Assembly: GCF_020921035.1 (NCBI RefSeq)
Contig: NC_063150.1
Span: 9,548,001 to 9,612,000, forward strand
Source: Rhodamnia argentea
Taxonomy: Eukaryota; Streptophyta; Magnoliopsida; Myrtales; Myrtaceae
Reading direction: 5' to 3'
Length of the DNA: 64,000 bases
Shown here: one piece after another, positions 12,584 to 25,936 of the stretch
Layout: the number at the start of each line of letters is the position of its first letter
How positions within the stretch are numbered: position 1 is the stretch's first letter
Program-made: the position numbers and the translations under genes
Notes under the pieces: generated by a model
What the model saw: only the letters and a program-made list of their open reading frames with translations
What the model was told of the DNA's origin: nothing
Databases searched by the model: none

Positions 12584-13535
12584 GATGAGAAGCTAAAAAC
12601 AAAACTGACAGGCCGACAAGATACAGCAGCATCTTTTGACAAATTTTCAGCAGCGTAATTAATGTTGACGGGGAGTGCAAGGAAAATGAAGAACATCCAT
12701 GTCAATTAATAAAAAATGACAGAGATGCTTATTATTATTATCGTTAGAATTGATCTTGTTGTGGACGTTGTTTTTTCAAAAAAAAAAATGTTCTTTTATC
12801 TATTAACCGCAGCAGATTTTTGACTTGCCGGTCCATGAGTAATAGGAGAGACATTTTCTATTATCATCCCATACAAAACACCAGCTTTCGGACAAGACTC
12901 TTTGGAATTCACCATTTGTCAAATAAAAGTGAACTTAGATGGAATTTGGATTCATTGAGGGTCGACATCGACTTCAATTTCTTTTTGTATCGTATACTCT
13001 TTGGGTCAAATACTTGATCGTGCCGTGATTCACGAATTCTTCCTAATAATTTCTAGGAGTGTCATTTTTTTTATAATGGTCTTTTGCAAGAATTCAAGGA
13101 AAGCAATAAAGAATGTTCATCTAAATGGCAAGTCCCTAGTCAACCTTGGAATTGCAGTCCAAATTTGGTCGGCCTATCTCATTTTTTTTTTTTTTCGAGG
13201 TGTGTGTGTGGTCGAAATCGGTCTATCTCCTTGAAGAGGGAAAAATCCTGAAAATAAAGTAGAAGCGACTCATGGAGTCATCGTTCACATCCCTTTCCAT
13301 TTTCAAAATATAGGCCCACCAAAGTGATCTATCTTTCAATCTTCCTTAAAGACCACGATGAGCTGAGCACGGCCCCTTTGCTCAGAAATTGATGCAATTA
13401 AGCTCCTTGATTGACTGCCCCTCCCTGTACGCGTCAATGACAAATTTGTACCTTTTTCAAGACCAAAGCGATGGGTGGGGTCTCAAATAAACATTATATC
13501 TCTACATGGAAAATCGTTCAAGCAGTCCTGGACTT

Positions 13536-16500
13536 ATCGTACGACGACCAAGTCAATTATGAAAATTTTCAATTTAGTCAATTTAGTCTCGAATCTTTTG
13601 CCTATATGAGTGATGCCCACGACCCTCCAATTGCATACGACATGAGGTCTAGGTCCCTCTTTAGAGTGGTGTGTTTCATGGAAAGTTACATGAAAAAGGA
13701 AAATATTTACAGGAAAATGGTTTGTTTTCCTTTGTTTGGTAATATGTGTCTGAAAATATTTTCTGGTGTTTGGTTTATTTGGAAAATGATTTGAATCGCG
13801 TGACTTTATCTTAGGCAAAAAGAAAAAATGAACAATTTCCGATGGGAGAAAGAACGACACATAATGCTTGGACATGGATCTGGAAAGCCAAATACAGAGA
13901 TTGTTTGAAATGTTTCGCGTAGTCATTGTACTCATGAAGGTCCCTTGATGAGACAGAACCATCTCATCAAACGTTAGATGATATCTTTTGATGCATTTGG
14001 TGTTTGTAATTAGGTTTGTGGCTCACTTACAGATAATCTGCGATTGCACAACGATCGAGAGATGATTGGAACCCCTTGTTTCTCCTTGCGGAATAATGTC
14101 ATGGGTGAATATTGAACTTTAATTTAATGTCCCCAACTTTTTAAATTCTGGTTCAATGTGATTTTTTCCATAAGACTGTATCTAGTAATCTGGTTTTTTA
14201 GTCAAAATAAGATTAGATTTGATATGATAGGATATGAAATATAGGGAATTTACCATATCCTATCCACTCTTTAGTGAATCGCAATACTAAAGCTAGATAA
14301 GGTCATATCCTATCATGTTCATTGGTATATATGACATATCAATATAAATAAACTTGAAAATGCACAAATGCAGAATATAAGAATCTGTCATAGTTTGCTG
14401 CTAAATCTAGTAAGAAAGACAAAATATGATTATTCACCTCTGCAATTATGAAAAGTTTTCAATCTCTTGCTTCTTTCGTTATACTTCAACATAAACCACG
14501 AAAAATCGGAAGAAGTAGTTTGGACGCTCTAAATGCTTTTATAGACTTTTGATGTGAATAAAAAAACTACGAAGGAGAAAAAGTTTCGACTCTCTCTTTG
14601 TTTTCGTAGAGTTTTGTCGTGAGCTAAAAACTACAAAGGAGTCGTGAAACTTCAACATGAACCGGAGATACGGAGGAGAAGAAGATGAAAAGGCTATTTT
14701 TTTTTTTATTTTAGAAATCCTAAACCTATAGTACGACCGTCACTTCAGTCTTGAAAATTTTCAATTTGGCCAATCTAAGTACAAACCTTTTGACTATTTG
14801 CGTGAGGGCCATGACCCTCTAATTGCATCCAACACGTGGTCTAGGTCCCTCCTTAGAGTGCGTTTGTTTCATGAAAAATTTCATAAAAAAGGAAAATGAT
14901 TTTGAGAAATTATTTTTCAGGAAAACAGCTTGTTTTCCTTTGTTTGGTGATATGTGCTGAAAACATTTTTTTATTTTTGGTTCATTCGAAAAATGATTTT
15001 AATTGCATGACTTTATCTTAGGGAAGAAAAAATGAATGATTTCTGATGGGGGAAAGAACGACACATGATGCCTGCACATGGATTCGGAAAGCTAAATACG
15101 TAGATTGTTTGAAATGTTTCGCGTAGTCAATTTACTCGTGAAGGCCCCTTGCTGAGGCAGAACCATTTCATCAAACGTTAAATGACATCTTTTGCTTCAT
15201 TTGGTATCTGTAATTAGATTTGTGGCATACTCATAGATAATCCGCGACTGCACAACGACCGAGAGATGATTGGAACCCCATGTTTCTTCTTGCAGGATAA
15301 TATCATGGGTGATTTCGGAACTTCAATTTAATGTCTTGAATTTTTTAAATTCGAGTTCAATGTGATCCTTTTCTTAAGGCTACGTTTGGTAGTTCGGATT
15401 TCTAGTCGGGATATGATTGGATTAGATAGAATATGATATGCAATACGAGAAATTTACCATATCCTATTCATTGTTTGGTGAATCGCAGTAATAAAGCAAG
15501 ATATATTCATATCCTATCATGTTCATTGGTATATACTACATATCGATGTAAATAAACCTGAAAATGCACAAACGGAGAATATAAGAATCTCTCATAGTTT
15601 ATTGTCAAATTTAGTAAGAGAGAGAAAATATAATTATTCACCTTTGCGACTATAAACAGTTTTGCATCTTGCTACTTTAGTTGAACTTCAACATGAACCA
15701 TCAAAAACTGAGGAGAAGGAGTTTGGATGCTCTATATGCATTTATAGACTTTCGACGTGAACCAGAAAGCTACGAAGGAGAAGAAGTTTCGACTCTCTCG
15801 CTGTTTTCGTAGAGTTTTACTGCGAGCTAAACACTACAAAAGAGTCCTAAAACTTCAACACGAATCAAAGATACGGAGGAGAAGGAGATGCTAGTTTTTT
15901 TTTTTTTAGTTTCAGAAATCCTAGAACTATGGTACGACCGCCACCCCAATCTTGAAAATTTTAAATTTGGCCAATCTAATTCCAAACTTTTTGACGATTT
16001 GGGCGAGGCCCGTGACCCTCCAATGGCATCCGACACGAGGTCTTGGTCCCTCCTTAGTTTTGTTCCTTAACCATGTCTTGATGTCGTATTTTCCTTCGCG
16101 ATGTCCTAGACATAAAGCTCGGTTGTTTGGCATTCTTTTTTTTTTTTTTTGGGTAAGTTGCTTGGCATTCTTACCATGTCGACAACATGCGTCGAAAAAG
16201 TAGAAACAAGAAGATGAGATGGTGCAACGAAATCCAAAGCCATCCCGACAATTCTTGGTTATCCAAATTTGATTTTCCCCGGTAGAAGTCTCTTACCTTT
16301 TTTTTTCGGAAAACTCTTACTTTAAGGGGGCCAATTTTGCGTACTGACTACTTATGACATCGAAAACTTTGAATTCTAATAGGGGAAAGAACGACACATG
16401 ATGCTTGGACGTGGATTTTAAAAGCTAAGTGCAGAGATGGTTTAGAATATTTCGTGTAGTCGTGTTCTCGTGAAGGTCCCTTGCTAAGACAGAAGTGAGT
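13536..16500. repeat. Three tandem copies of a roughly 1.2-kb noncoding unit
   Basis: The unit starts at about 13536, 14737 and 15928 (periods near 1201 and 1191). Shared landmarks in order are: a GTACGACC-type word followed by GAAAATTTT; GACCCTC; AGGTCCCTC; GAAAGAACGACACAT; and, in the first two copies, a purine-rich segment with repeated GGAGAAG words. The third copy has a different, longer middle (about 16070-16380) and is cut off near 16500 where a MITE-like element begins. The copies are diverged and carry no long reading frame. A tandem array of a noncoding transposon fragment is the simplest reading. Confidence 0.8.
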
Positions 16501-17345
16501 ATTACAACAAAAAAAAAGTCCTAAATTTATTATTATTACGCTAATTCAGTCTTGCACTTTTATTTTTGTCAATTTAGTCATAGACCTTATGCATTATATT
16601 AATTTAATCCATCACATGGCGCTGCCGGTGTTGACGTAATAATTTCTAATGATATTTTAATATTTTTCGAATGGTTTTATTTATTTATTCGTTTATTCTT
16701 TTCTTTTTCTTTTTCTTTTCTTAGCATTTCTTCTTCCTCCAATTAGCCGATAAAGTTGACCTCGCCGACTTCTGGCCAAGTCGCCCTCGCCGACCACTAG
16801 CAAGGGCGAGCCTCACTAGACTTAGGCGAGGGCTGGCAAACCTCACCCAAATTTAGGGTGTTGTGGCCCTTAGCGAGGGTCGCCAACCCATGCCACAGCC
16901 CGGCCGAGGACCGGTGACCCTCGCCCGGATCTAGATGGAGGGTACAACCCTTGCCCTCGCCTGCGGTATCAAGTGTTGCTGACCCTTGCCTAGGCCCCGG
17001 CAACGCCCATTGACACTTGACAAGCCCCCCGTTGGCCCTTTTCAGCGACAAAGGTAGCTATCTTTGCCTCTTTTTTATGTTTTTCAAAAATACATTTTAT
17101 TTATTTATTTATTTAATGTTTTGATTTAAAAAATAATATTTTAGGCCAAAATGACGTAATTTTAACCTTAATTTTCATATTTTAGCCATATCATGGCCCT
17201 GTAAGATAGAGAAAATATAAAAAAAGCAACATCAACATTTTTCATCGGTCTAAATGCATGAAATTAACGAAAAGACTCGATTGTATCAATTTGAGAAGTT
17301 TTAGTACTTGATTGCACTTTTAACAGTTTTATGATTCAATTGAGG
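16501..17345. mobile_element. MITE-like noncoding element with GC-rich core (tentative)
   Basis: AT-rich outer parts contain degenerate complementary words: AATTCAGTCTTGCACTTTT and CAATTTAGTCATAG near the left end, and TTGATTGCACTTTTAACAG and TTATGATTCAATTGA near the right end in inverted relation. They flank a GC-rich centre (about 16740-17050) rich in GCGAGGG and GGCGAGG words. No protein is encoded. The ends are approximate and no target duplication was identified. Confidence 0.4.
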
Positions 17346-18113
17346 ATAAGCAGACCTGATCACGAGGCGAGGTGGATTACCAATCTTATAAGACCTTGGT
17401 TGGCTTGCTTATGATTAAATAATAGCATAGCATCTTCCTCATAAAGGAAGATGATAGGAGTTGGGCGGGCCTGACAGGCTCTACATGGGAGAGCCGGAGC
17501 CCAAACATGAAAATGCTTGTACAAGCCCGCACCGATTGCTCTTCCATCATGATGGGCCTGAACCGGCCCAGCGGGCCAAGAGGCCTCGTCAGGTCCGTCG
17601 ACGACGTCGTTCCGCGGCTTTCCTCTGCGCTCGGCCTCTTCAAGTTTGCGAGGCGAAGCGAAAACGGAAAACCCTAAGCCTCGCGCCTCTTTGAAAATGC
17701 GACGGAATCATCACTGTCCTGTTCATCTCCGAGCATTGAACTCCCTGTGATTCCCAGGTAGTTAGGGCAATCGTCTTTTTAATTGCCGATTGACTACTAA
17801 AACAAAGATAATTGAAGTAGCTTTTCAGCTCGAACTGTGATTGCTCTGGTTTGTCTGTCGTCAAGCTTGGTCTCCTGATGCATGTTATTCATCATTGTTC
17901 GATTATGGGGTGGTCTTGTTCATGTAAAGTTCGATTTTTTTTTTTCCGTCGAGAGTGTTTCTCGGTGATGAACCAATTTGTGATGACTAGTCCGGTTGAA
18001 TCCATTCTTATAGAATCGTGACGACAAAGAGGCATTTGTCTGGGAGAAACTCATTTTATTAAAGCGGGACAAAAGGAAGCTGTACAAGAGTTGGGTTTTT
18101 TTTCTTGGGGTTG
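17346..18113 (+). promoter_or_regulatory. Upstream region and probable 5' UTR (with intron) of the 180-aa gene
   Basis: A GC-richer stretch at about 17560-17757 looks like a transcribed leader, and ends in CCCAG|GTAGTT, a plausible donor for a 5' UTR intron. The acceptor before the ATG at 18114 could not be fixed by eye. Confidence 0.4.
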
Positions 18114-19460
18114 ATGTCGGCGGAAGAGAATGATTCCGATGCTCCAGAGGAGCTCACGGCCGAGCAGGTTTGAACTTCTTTTTTGAAGTTCAAAATTTGA
18201 TTTTCAGTGACCATTTCTTTAGGTCGATTTGGGGCTGAATTAATTCGCTAATAGACTTGTGACGCTGTTTGATTCTTCTATTTCCAGGCTTTTCACCGGG
18301 ACGAGGAGATAAGGAAAATCCAGGAAGACAATAAGGCCAGGTATGCATGGCGGAGAAATTCTATTACGAGGATTAAAGATGTTATATACTGGTCTTATCT
18401 ATTTTGAAGATAAGAGGGGGTTTCTATGTCTTGAAATGCCTCCATTTGCATTACTGATCACATTAGATATAATAAGTGTTTTGGTTCACAGGACTGTGCA
18501 ATGGCTCTATGCTTAGACCAAATGCTAACTTGAAATGCTTGTATTTGTCTTAAATTGGTTTCCTCTTGGAAAGTCCTCCTAAAGAGGCAATTTGGATTTT
18601 TAATGTTGTGTTCGCTTTCGTGAAAACTACCGAGATATCATTTAATCTGAGGACATGATGAAGTGAAAGAAGAAAAGGAAACGATGCCTCAACTACTTGT
18701 CTCAAATTAGTAGGATCCACATGGTGGGTTTTAGTTTGATTTGAGTGAGTGTGCCTTTATACTAGGTTTTATTTCTATCCTCCTCTGGATGTTTTGTCTC
18801 ACCGCATCATTGATGATGGACTATTTCATGTAGAGTTACTCGTGAAGGAAAAGCACGCCGAAGACTATGGGCTCAGAGGAAAACACCTCGACCTTCTAAA
18901 AGGCCTATAGATGGCCAAGAAATTACAGAGAATGGAACTGAGGAGGATGGCAATGAATCTTTGGAAAGGAGGGGAATGCTCCCAAATGAAATTGTCACCC
19001 TGCTTGCAGCACGTGAGAAGTATGATGTCTTTATGTTCCTTACATTTTAACTGTAAGTCTGTAAGTTCTCTATCTTTGGATGTTGTGTATGAGCCGGCAG
19101 AAATCATTCATCTGCAGGCAAGTTTTCTTGTCAGACTCGGAGGATGAAAGGGCTGAAAGCAAGCCAATTTCACAAAAGAAGAAAGTTAAAAGATCAGGGT
19201 AAACACTTAATCTATCAGGGGAAGAACTTTCTTTCTGCATTCTAATGCCTTGCAAGTTGCTGTATAAAATTTGTTGAATTTGGTCATACAGGTCAGGACC
19301 TATTATTTTAAAGGAGATACCACCTCCTCAGTGCATACAGAGTTCCTTGGAGTTCTTGAAGAAAAGGAAGATGCAGGTTTCAAGGTCATCTTCCATTTTG
19401 AACAACCCAAATCAAGCCTTACGATTTCTTTCTAATTCGGGTGTGTTGAGTAAGAAATGA
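18114..19460 (+). CDS. Conserved plant protein of unknown function, 180 aa, 5 exons
   Basis: Exons 18114-18167, 18288-18340, 18834-19019, 19118-19198 and 19292-19460 join with consistent phases and GT-AG borders to give 180 aa. The protein is charged: an acidic start (MSAEENDSDAPEELTAEQ), a basic middle (GKARRRLWAQRKTPRPSKRP, about residues 41-60), an acidic/Lys-rich stretch (SDSEDE, then KKKVKR) and a well-formed C-terminus (SLEFLKKRKMQVSRSS, ending LSKK). The C-terminal block resembles an uncharacterised plant family I have seen annotated only as coiled-coil or hypothetical protein. Composition suggests a nuclear or nucleolar protein, which is inference. There is no membrane segment or catalytic motif. 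The 3' end converges on the VPS13-like gene. Confidence 0.8.
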
Positions 19461-20901
19461 AATTCTCTCCAGTTTTGTTTTCTTGTTGGAATAGAACTAC
19501 GGAGTACTCATGAGTTTATAGGTTATTGGAAGTTACCCTTTCTTCACGAGGGCATTGCAGAGAGATTTGATGGGATGTGCTGTGTCATATTTGTTCCTTG
19601 ACCGTCCTTCTTCTTCTCTTTCCAATTAGTAAATGTTGTAGTTGTTTAATAGCCTTATTAAGCCACAATACCGGCCTTTTCAGCATTTGATAGGATTCGG
19701 TTGTTTGTGATATACTTGACATTATATTCACATGAACGATTAGAATAGCAATCAGTGTGTAACAAAGAGGATTGCTAATGCTTGAGTGGGCTTGGTTTGT
19801 GATAGAACGGTAAAATATAGCGGTTCAAAAAGATATTAGTAGTGTTGAGCTTAGTGGTCATTGTAATGGGCATGGGATGGTAGGCGGAGGTGGCCATTTT
19901 TGTGGCAGTATTGCTAGCAATGGAGGTGTGGGAATGGTGATAGTCACAATGGTTCAGATGACGGTGATGCTGTGGTGGCAGTGATGCTGCGTGGATTATG
20001 GGGGTTACGGAGTGAGACGCGGGTTGTCATGTTAAACATCTTAGAGATTGATTTGATTTGATTAATCTGAAAGGAAGAGAGGTAGAGGAAAACTTAGGCC
20101 TAGGATCAAACAAATTGAAGAAATGAGTCCAAACGTACTTGCCCAGGCCGTCTCAAACTTTTCCATCCTTGTCGTTATCTTTTCATCCCGTGCCTCGGCA
20201 AATGTACAAGGTGAAGCTAACTGCTCTGATGGGCCAGTGAGAGCGAAACGAGGTGTAGTGCAGTCTGGTCAGCGGATCTGTTTTGGGTACAGTGGGCCAT
20301 AATTTCGAATCCTGACACCTTGATGTGATGGGAGCCCAAGTGCCAAGCCCAACTCATCGCCAGTTGGCAGGCAAAAGGTGCACGTAACACGTAGAACCCT
20401 AAAATGAAATCTCCTATTCGAGCCACTTATCAGTTGTGGACATTGTTAGTGGCTGTTGGGTTTGGGATGTGGGTGCAAGTTAAACAGCTTATTTAGAGGG
20501 GCCGAATTGACAAATATTTAATTGAAGTGGTATAAATACTCTTGTAAGGAGCATCGATGTGGACAGAGTACAGATATGTTATTTTTTTGATCAAGTGACA
20601 GTACAGATTGATATTATATTTTTGTGCGTTAAAGGAGATAAAAGTTTAAATAGATAAGGAACTTCAGGTCGCAAAGATGAGGCCCGTGCGTTCTTAACCA
20701 TTGGACGTTCAATGGATGGCAACCTTGAGGTTGATGATGATGAGAGAGAGAGAGAGAGAGAGAGAGGGTCGTCGCATATAATTCAGTCAATGGGATAGTC
20801 TGAGGCAAGCTACTACAATTTTCTTTTAAGGCTACGTATGCCCAGATCATCTGCAAAGAAAATGCTACTGAGCATGCATACATCATACGCAACTTTGCAT
20901 T
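19461..20901. other. Convergent intergenic region
   Basis: It holds the 3' UTR of the 180-aa gene (about the first 200 bases) and that of the VPS13-like gene (just below 20902). In between, 19840-20000 is rich in GGTGG/GTGATG-like words, and there is an AG microsatellite at 20742-20767. No gene is supported. Confidence 0.5.
20742..20767. repeat. (AG)n microsatellite
   Basis: About 13 AG units close to the 3' end of the VPS13-like gene; in the sense of that gene it is a CT tract. Confidence 0.9.
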
Positions 20902-23900
20902 TCATCTGGTATCATCTTTGTCGAGGAAACTCAATAAAAAGCCACTCACAATCCTACGAGCTATGGGATTTGGAATACACCGGCAAAGCCGACCATCAAC
21001 ATAGGCTAGGATTCCTGACACCACAAAATTGCCTATGCCCCATCTCCAAGTGAACCGCACCTTCGGCTGTTCTTCGGCGTCTTTGGCGGGAAGATTGCCT
21101 TCGTGATCAGGTTGTTTCAACATTTTGAGCTTGATGTTGGCTGTATGTCTCCTGGCTTGGTTTTTCAGCACGCGGATTGCAAAGCTCACAAAGAGGTGCT
21201 CGCACAATGTCATTACTGTTGGTCCAATTTTCCATTGCTGCAGATAATAAAGTGATCACCAAGGTCTAAGCAGTGGGTCAATGCTATTTCATCTATATTC
21301 GACAAATATAACTACAACATGGAACCTCCAGCAATTTAAGCAAGCCAAACTTGTTGAGCATTCGTTCGGGCCTTCTTTTGCCCCCCCAAGAGCAAGTGCT
21401 CGTCAAATTTGCAGAAGAACAAACATTTGGCACACGAAGTAGTGGGGTGATTCTATAGACTTGGAGCAATGCTAGAGGTGAAGACTAGATATTGGAACCA
21501 TACCAAAGGAGGAGACTAAATACTCGAAATATACTGGCCACTGGTTTTCCTAAGTTGCAGATGTCAAAGGGGCGCAGAATGTGCCTTGTAAATTGGGCAG
21601 GCATTGCAAAACGATTGTTCTTGCAATTCAAGATGGGCAATAGGATGGTTCTTTGGAAATTAAGTTACACTAGCTTTTTCTGGATATGTCTAAATGCAGA
21701 ACTCACGAAAAGATTATAGAAATCAATGCATGTCAACACTTACACTTTCTCCTCGGAGATGGCGTAAAGGGCGAGAAGTAGTGGAAGGATCTCCTTTTAA
21801 CAGGGCTTTGCTTACAAGGAACCCTCTCACTCGGTCCATGATCTCCTCTATAAGTGAGCTGCTAGGAGGCAGGTTCTTTAGGACAACCTGTAAGTATGGA
21901 CAAATACATAAACACGAATGCTAACTTAAAGCGTCTAGAACCCATAGTTGCATATATCTACTATTGAGCACTGAGGAAATAGTCTCTGGGAGTTCTGTCC
22001 TCAATATGATGCAACTGTATAAATAGGCATCCCGTGTTATAAGTGGGAAAACCATTTGTGGCCAACAAACTTTTGGTTGCCACTTGTGTGACATAGCCAT
22101 TGGTCCAAACGTAACGTGAGAGAAAATGATTTCCTATTCCTAATATTGACGCACCATGAGAATAAACCTTTTGAGACTTTGAAAGCTTCTGTAGAAAGGC
22201 GTTTTGGATTCACATTAGTCTTTCATATATGGGATAGTCAAAGTTCAATAAAATAGGTAAATAATTTTCATGAATGAGCTTGTCTGAGAGCATGATATAC
22301 TGGGCATAACTATAAGGAAAATTTCTGTTTGGATGAAAAACAGATGATACTTTTCGTGCTCAGAGTCCATTATTTGTAACTGACTGGAAAGATGAAATTC
22401 TGGAACTTTTACTTTCCATGTACCTGATTGTCGATAACTCTCACTCTTAGATATTCCTGTTTGTAGATAGTATCCAACATAGCTTGCAGGTACCCCTCTA
22501 TATATAACTGCAAAATTGACATACCAGTCATTTTGCAAAACTAAACAATACATAAGGACCTTTTCTAAAGATTGGAAAGAAGTCGATGGAAAAGTAGTCC
22601 AGGAATTTCCCGTCTTCTCTTTTATCCTATATTGATTCTGTCAATTTCTAACTAAGTCCACATTTGAACAAAATTCTTAATGTTCATAGGAGAAATTTCC
22701 TCCAACCACAATAGCTCTCTCCATAACTACAGCTATGCCGACCTCTTACGGATGCAGGAAAGATAGTTTGCCTGATAGGAAAATATAGACAACTCTACAA
22801 GCTGGTAGTTGGTACAGCATACTAAATCCTTCTCTAATTTGGTTTTTTAAAGGCGTTAACTATATCAACTCGAAGAAACTTCTTACATGAATGAACACCC
22901 CCTTAATACCTGTTCTGGAATTATCTCTACTATTATGCCCTCCCTCACTCCCCCTCCCTCGAAACCAAATATAAAAAGATGAAAGAAAGGAGGGTGGAGA
23001 GGAGGGTTGGGGTTGGGTGGTGGGGAGAAGGTACATTCATGAATGACCAAGATAGTACCTCATCCACTCCGGGACTTTGCTCAAGCTTTATCGTTCTATC
23101 TGGGCCACCTTCCAATAAAGCACTACCCAAAACTGATGGCTCCATAGCCAGATTCAGTATTCCTTGGTGAAAACCCTTAATCTGAAAAGCAACAAGTAGA
23201 TGTCACGTCATCATAATGTACAAAGATGATAACTCATGCCCCAGGAGACGCGCAGCAGCAACATGAGAAAAGTTGGTATAATGCTTCACATTATAGTACC
23301 ATTCCATCAAATCCACTTGTTTCTGCTCCCCTAAGAACAGAATCTGATATTTCAGTGACTGCAGCAAATAGCACATTTGATCCTGCTGTTCTCAGCTGCA
23401 AGAAGCATCACACATTTAGAAATCCAGCAAGTCCAGAAGAAATTACACCTTCAATTTGGAAAAGAAGCATAAATGCTTACAGTCTTTCCTAAGTCGCCAA
23501 AGTAGCGTCTTGTCCCTGAGAATCCTTTCCCACCGATGCTTTTACTAATCAATTTGAAGGTATCTGCGGAGAAGGTTTCCCTAGAAACAATAAGACAAGG
23601 GGGGACCTTTGGCTCCTAAAGGAGATAAATACAGCTGATTGAGCACTATGTGTTAAAATCAGCTTAAGAAGTCCACTAACACATCATTTAAAAATGCAAA
23701 TTACACAGCAACCAAAAAAGTTGCTCAACTTTTTCCCAGAGGAAGTAAACCATTGCAGTTCACCGAAGAGTTAAGGATATGAAACACAAGTGATCAACAA
23801 ATGAAAATTAATCAATTCATCGAAGCTCTTTGTTTGCAACAACAGTACATGAGCATTCCTGCAATTTTTGTAATGGTGCAAAAAGTTTACCAGATTAAGG

Positions 23901-25936
23901 AAACTGAATCAATTCGAACACTTCAGGACACAGCTTCCCAAATTGAAATTTCGGGAAGAAATTATCCTCTTCACTTTATCTGATGGAAACAAACTGAATG
24001 GGAAGATCCTAGGAAAACCGGGTTGGCAAGCTCATCCAGAATTCTAAGCATGCACAACAATGTCATTTGCCCCATCTAATCCAAAGCCCAGGTGTTTAGC
24101 AATTGTTTGATGATGGGCCAGGAAGGATACCCTAGTTACCAAAAGCCAATCCCAGTAACAGTGGGCTAATCCAAGGCCCAAGGCTATATGAGGTACAGGC
24201 TCACGAGAAAACCCAGATGGCAGAGTTACGTGTTACACTTGAGGGCAAGCAGAGATGGTCCATCAATCACTGTCTATATGACAGGGAAAGAGACAACAAT
24301 ACACGCTTAACAAGACACAAGCTGAAGCAAACATATGTCAATCAACAATCACGACCAAGCTGCTCCTGTACCCACGAATGAGGGATACGTTAATCTTCTA
24401 TGCTATTGTTTTTCTTTCTAGTATCCCATATTACTTAAACATTTCATATAACTCGGGTCTTAGAACTTTTACCTATGCCACTTTAGGTCTTTTATCACTA
24501 TTGGACTGATCCCCTAACAGAAAATTATATCCTCTTAAAGATGGCTTGAAATATTCACCATCAATAATTGACGAGAATCTCTAATAGCATATCCAGATAA
24601 AGAATGACAGATGGAAAAGCAAAAGTGAAGTACCTGAAGTGAAGCCTGGAAGCTTCATCAAACCGTGGGATGGATCAAAGAAGACGTCAAGGGATGATGA
24701 AGCCAAATCATCAAAAATTGATGCAAAACCTGGTGGAAGTAGTTGGCTTCCTTTTGCTATGTAGATAGCCCTCATGGCATACCTGCACGATCTTCTTTAA
24801 GCTACGACTTGGGAAACTATTAAGAATAAACACAAGGGCGTGATGGGGCTCACCATGAATAATGCTGTGCACATCTAATGCACAACTCACGTATGGTAAT
24901 TAAGGCATGAGTAACCAAGACACCATTAAGCTCCACAACCACATTTTTCATGGGAGGAACCTACATAGTACATATAGGCATAAAAGTTTAGAAAATACAA
25001 CTCGCCATAACCCTTTACATGTTTTGAGTGAAAGAAAAACTATAGGAAGAAAAGTTCTGGCACCTTTATCACACTGTGTATAAGAGATCTTAAAGTCTCC
25101 TGACTGGAACCATAACTTGAATATGAATCTCCAGGAAGAAAGTTGGCAGTAATCTATGGATGCACAAAAGAGGCAGCTACCATTATAAGCAGATGCGGAT
25201 GCTTTAAAGCTAGATTATATAACTCGGAAACAAAAGACTGATACCTTTATTGGGTGGATTTCAAAATTATCAAAGTAGTACTGTTGAGAAGCACTTTTTG
25301 ATTCATTAAGAGATGATCTCCAAAAAGGGGCAATTCTCATTAGTGTCTCCTCATCAATGTTCAAATCAATTGGCTGTATACAATCACAGAGATGTCAAAA
25401 TGCTGTATAGTCGCCACTATAAGCCCAACAAAATACTTCAGGAAGTAATATATATATATAAAATTATGAATCATTCAAATACTGTTGTAAATTAGAAGAC
25501 ATAAAGGTAAGATGTTCTCCGAATGAAAAGTAATGTAGCTTTGAGAAAACATTACCTGCAGCACAATGGATGAATATTTGACTTGTTTAACGTTTGAAGT
25601 GGAGGAGCTTAGGACAAGGGCGACTTTTAGCATGCAGTCAGCTGTGTCGTCATACTCTGAGTGATGTCTCCTAAGAATTGCTGCAAAGGGTGTTCCTGAC
25701 CACTTTGGTTCCATATCTACGGACTGCATTGACAAGGAAAGGATTTAGCTGACGGTGTCTACAGCCTGGTGGATATTATCACACCAAGGGAGAAAACACT
25801 GAAGAGAAAGTTCTATTACCTGTACAGTTGTCTGGATATACCTATGAAGATCAGTAAACACAGCATCCATGCTAATATTCACAAGTCTTGAATTAAGAAC
25901 AGGTGTAAAAACAGATGTTCCACTCTCATCTCCATC
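20902..25936 (-). CDS. VPS13-like gene, exons 25-36 (C-terminal region)
   Basis: Exons: 25820-25936, 25556-25723, 25245-25373, 25064-25153, 24854-24960, 24634-24782, 23481-23563, 23300-23395, 23059-23181, 22424-22507, 21744-21887, 20902-21237, residues about 2633 to 3173. It matches the VPS13/ATG2-type C-terminal region: [40 protein letters not shown], and in the last exon the plant tail [20 protein letters not shown] followed by the stop. In family members this part contacts target membranes through helical and PH-like modules. Confidence 0.93.

Larger units (their letters stand above)
10561..13535. other. Gene-free AT-rich region with dispersed TTACCAAC/GTTGGTAA words
   Basis: I see no gene. 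Between about 11040 and 12200 the words TTACCAA, TTGGTAA, and variants such as TTATCAACTTTT recur at irregular spacing on both strands, like the stretch at 290-360. A perfect hairpin is at 10746-10776 and an AAG microsatellite at 12554-12583. The region probably consists of decayed transposon sequence. Confidence 0.45.

Noticed and set aside
13534..13962. 142-codon minus-strand and 107-codon plus-strand frames
   Set aside because: They fall in the 1.2-kb tandem unit, and the corresponding frames are not kept in the other copies, so they are not coding.
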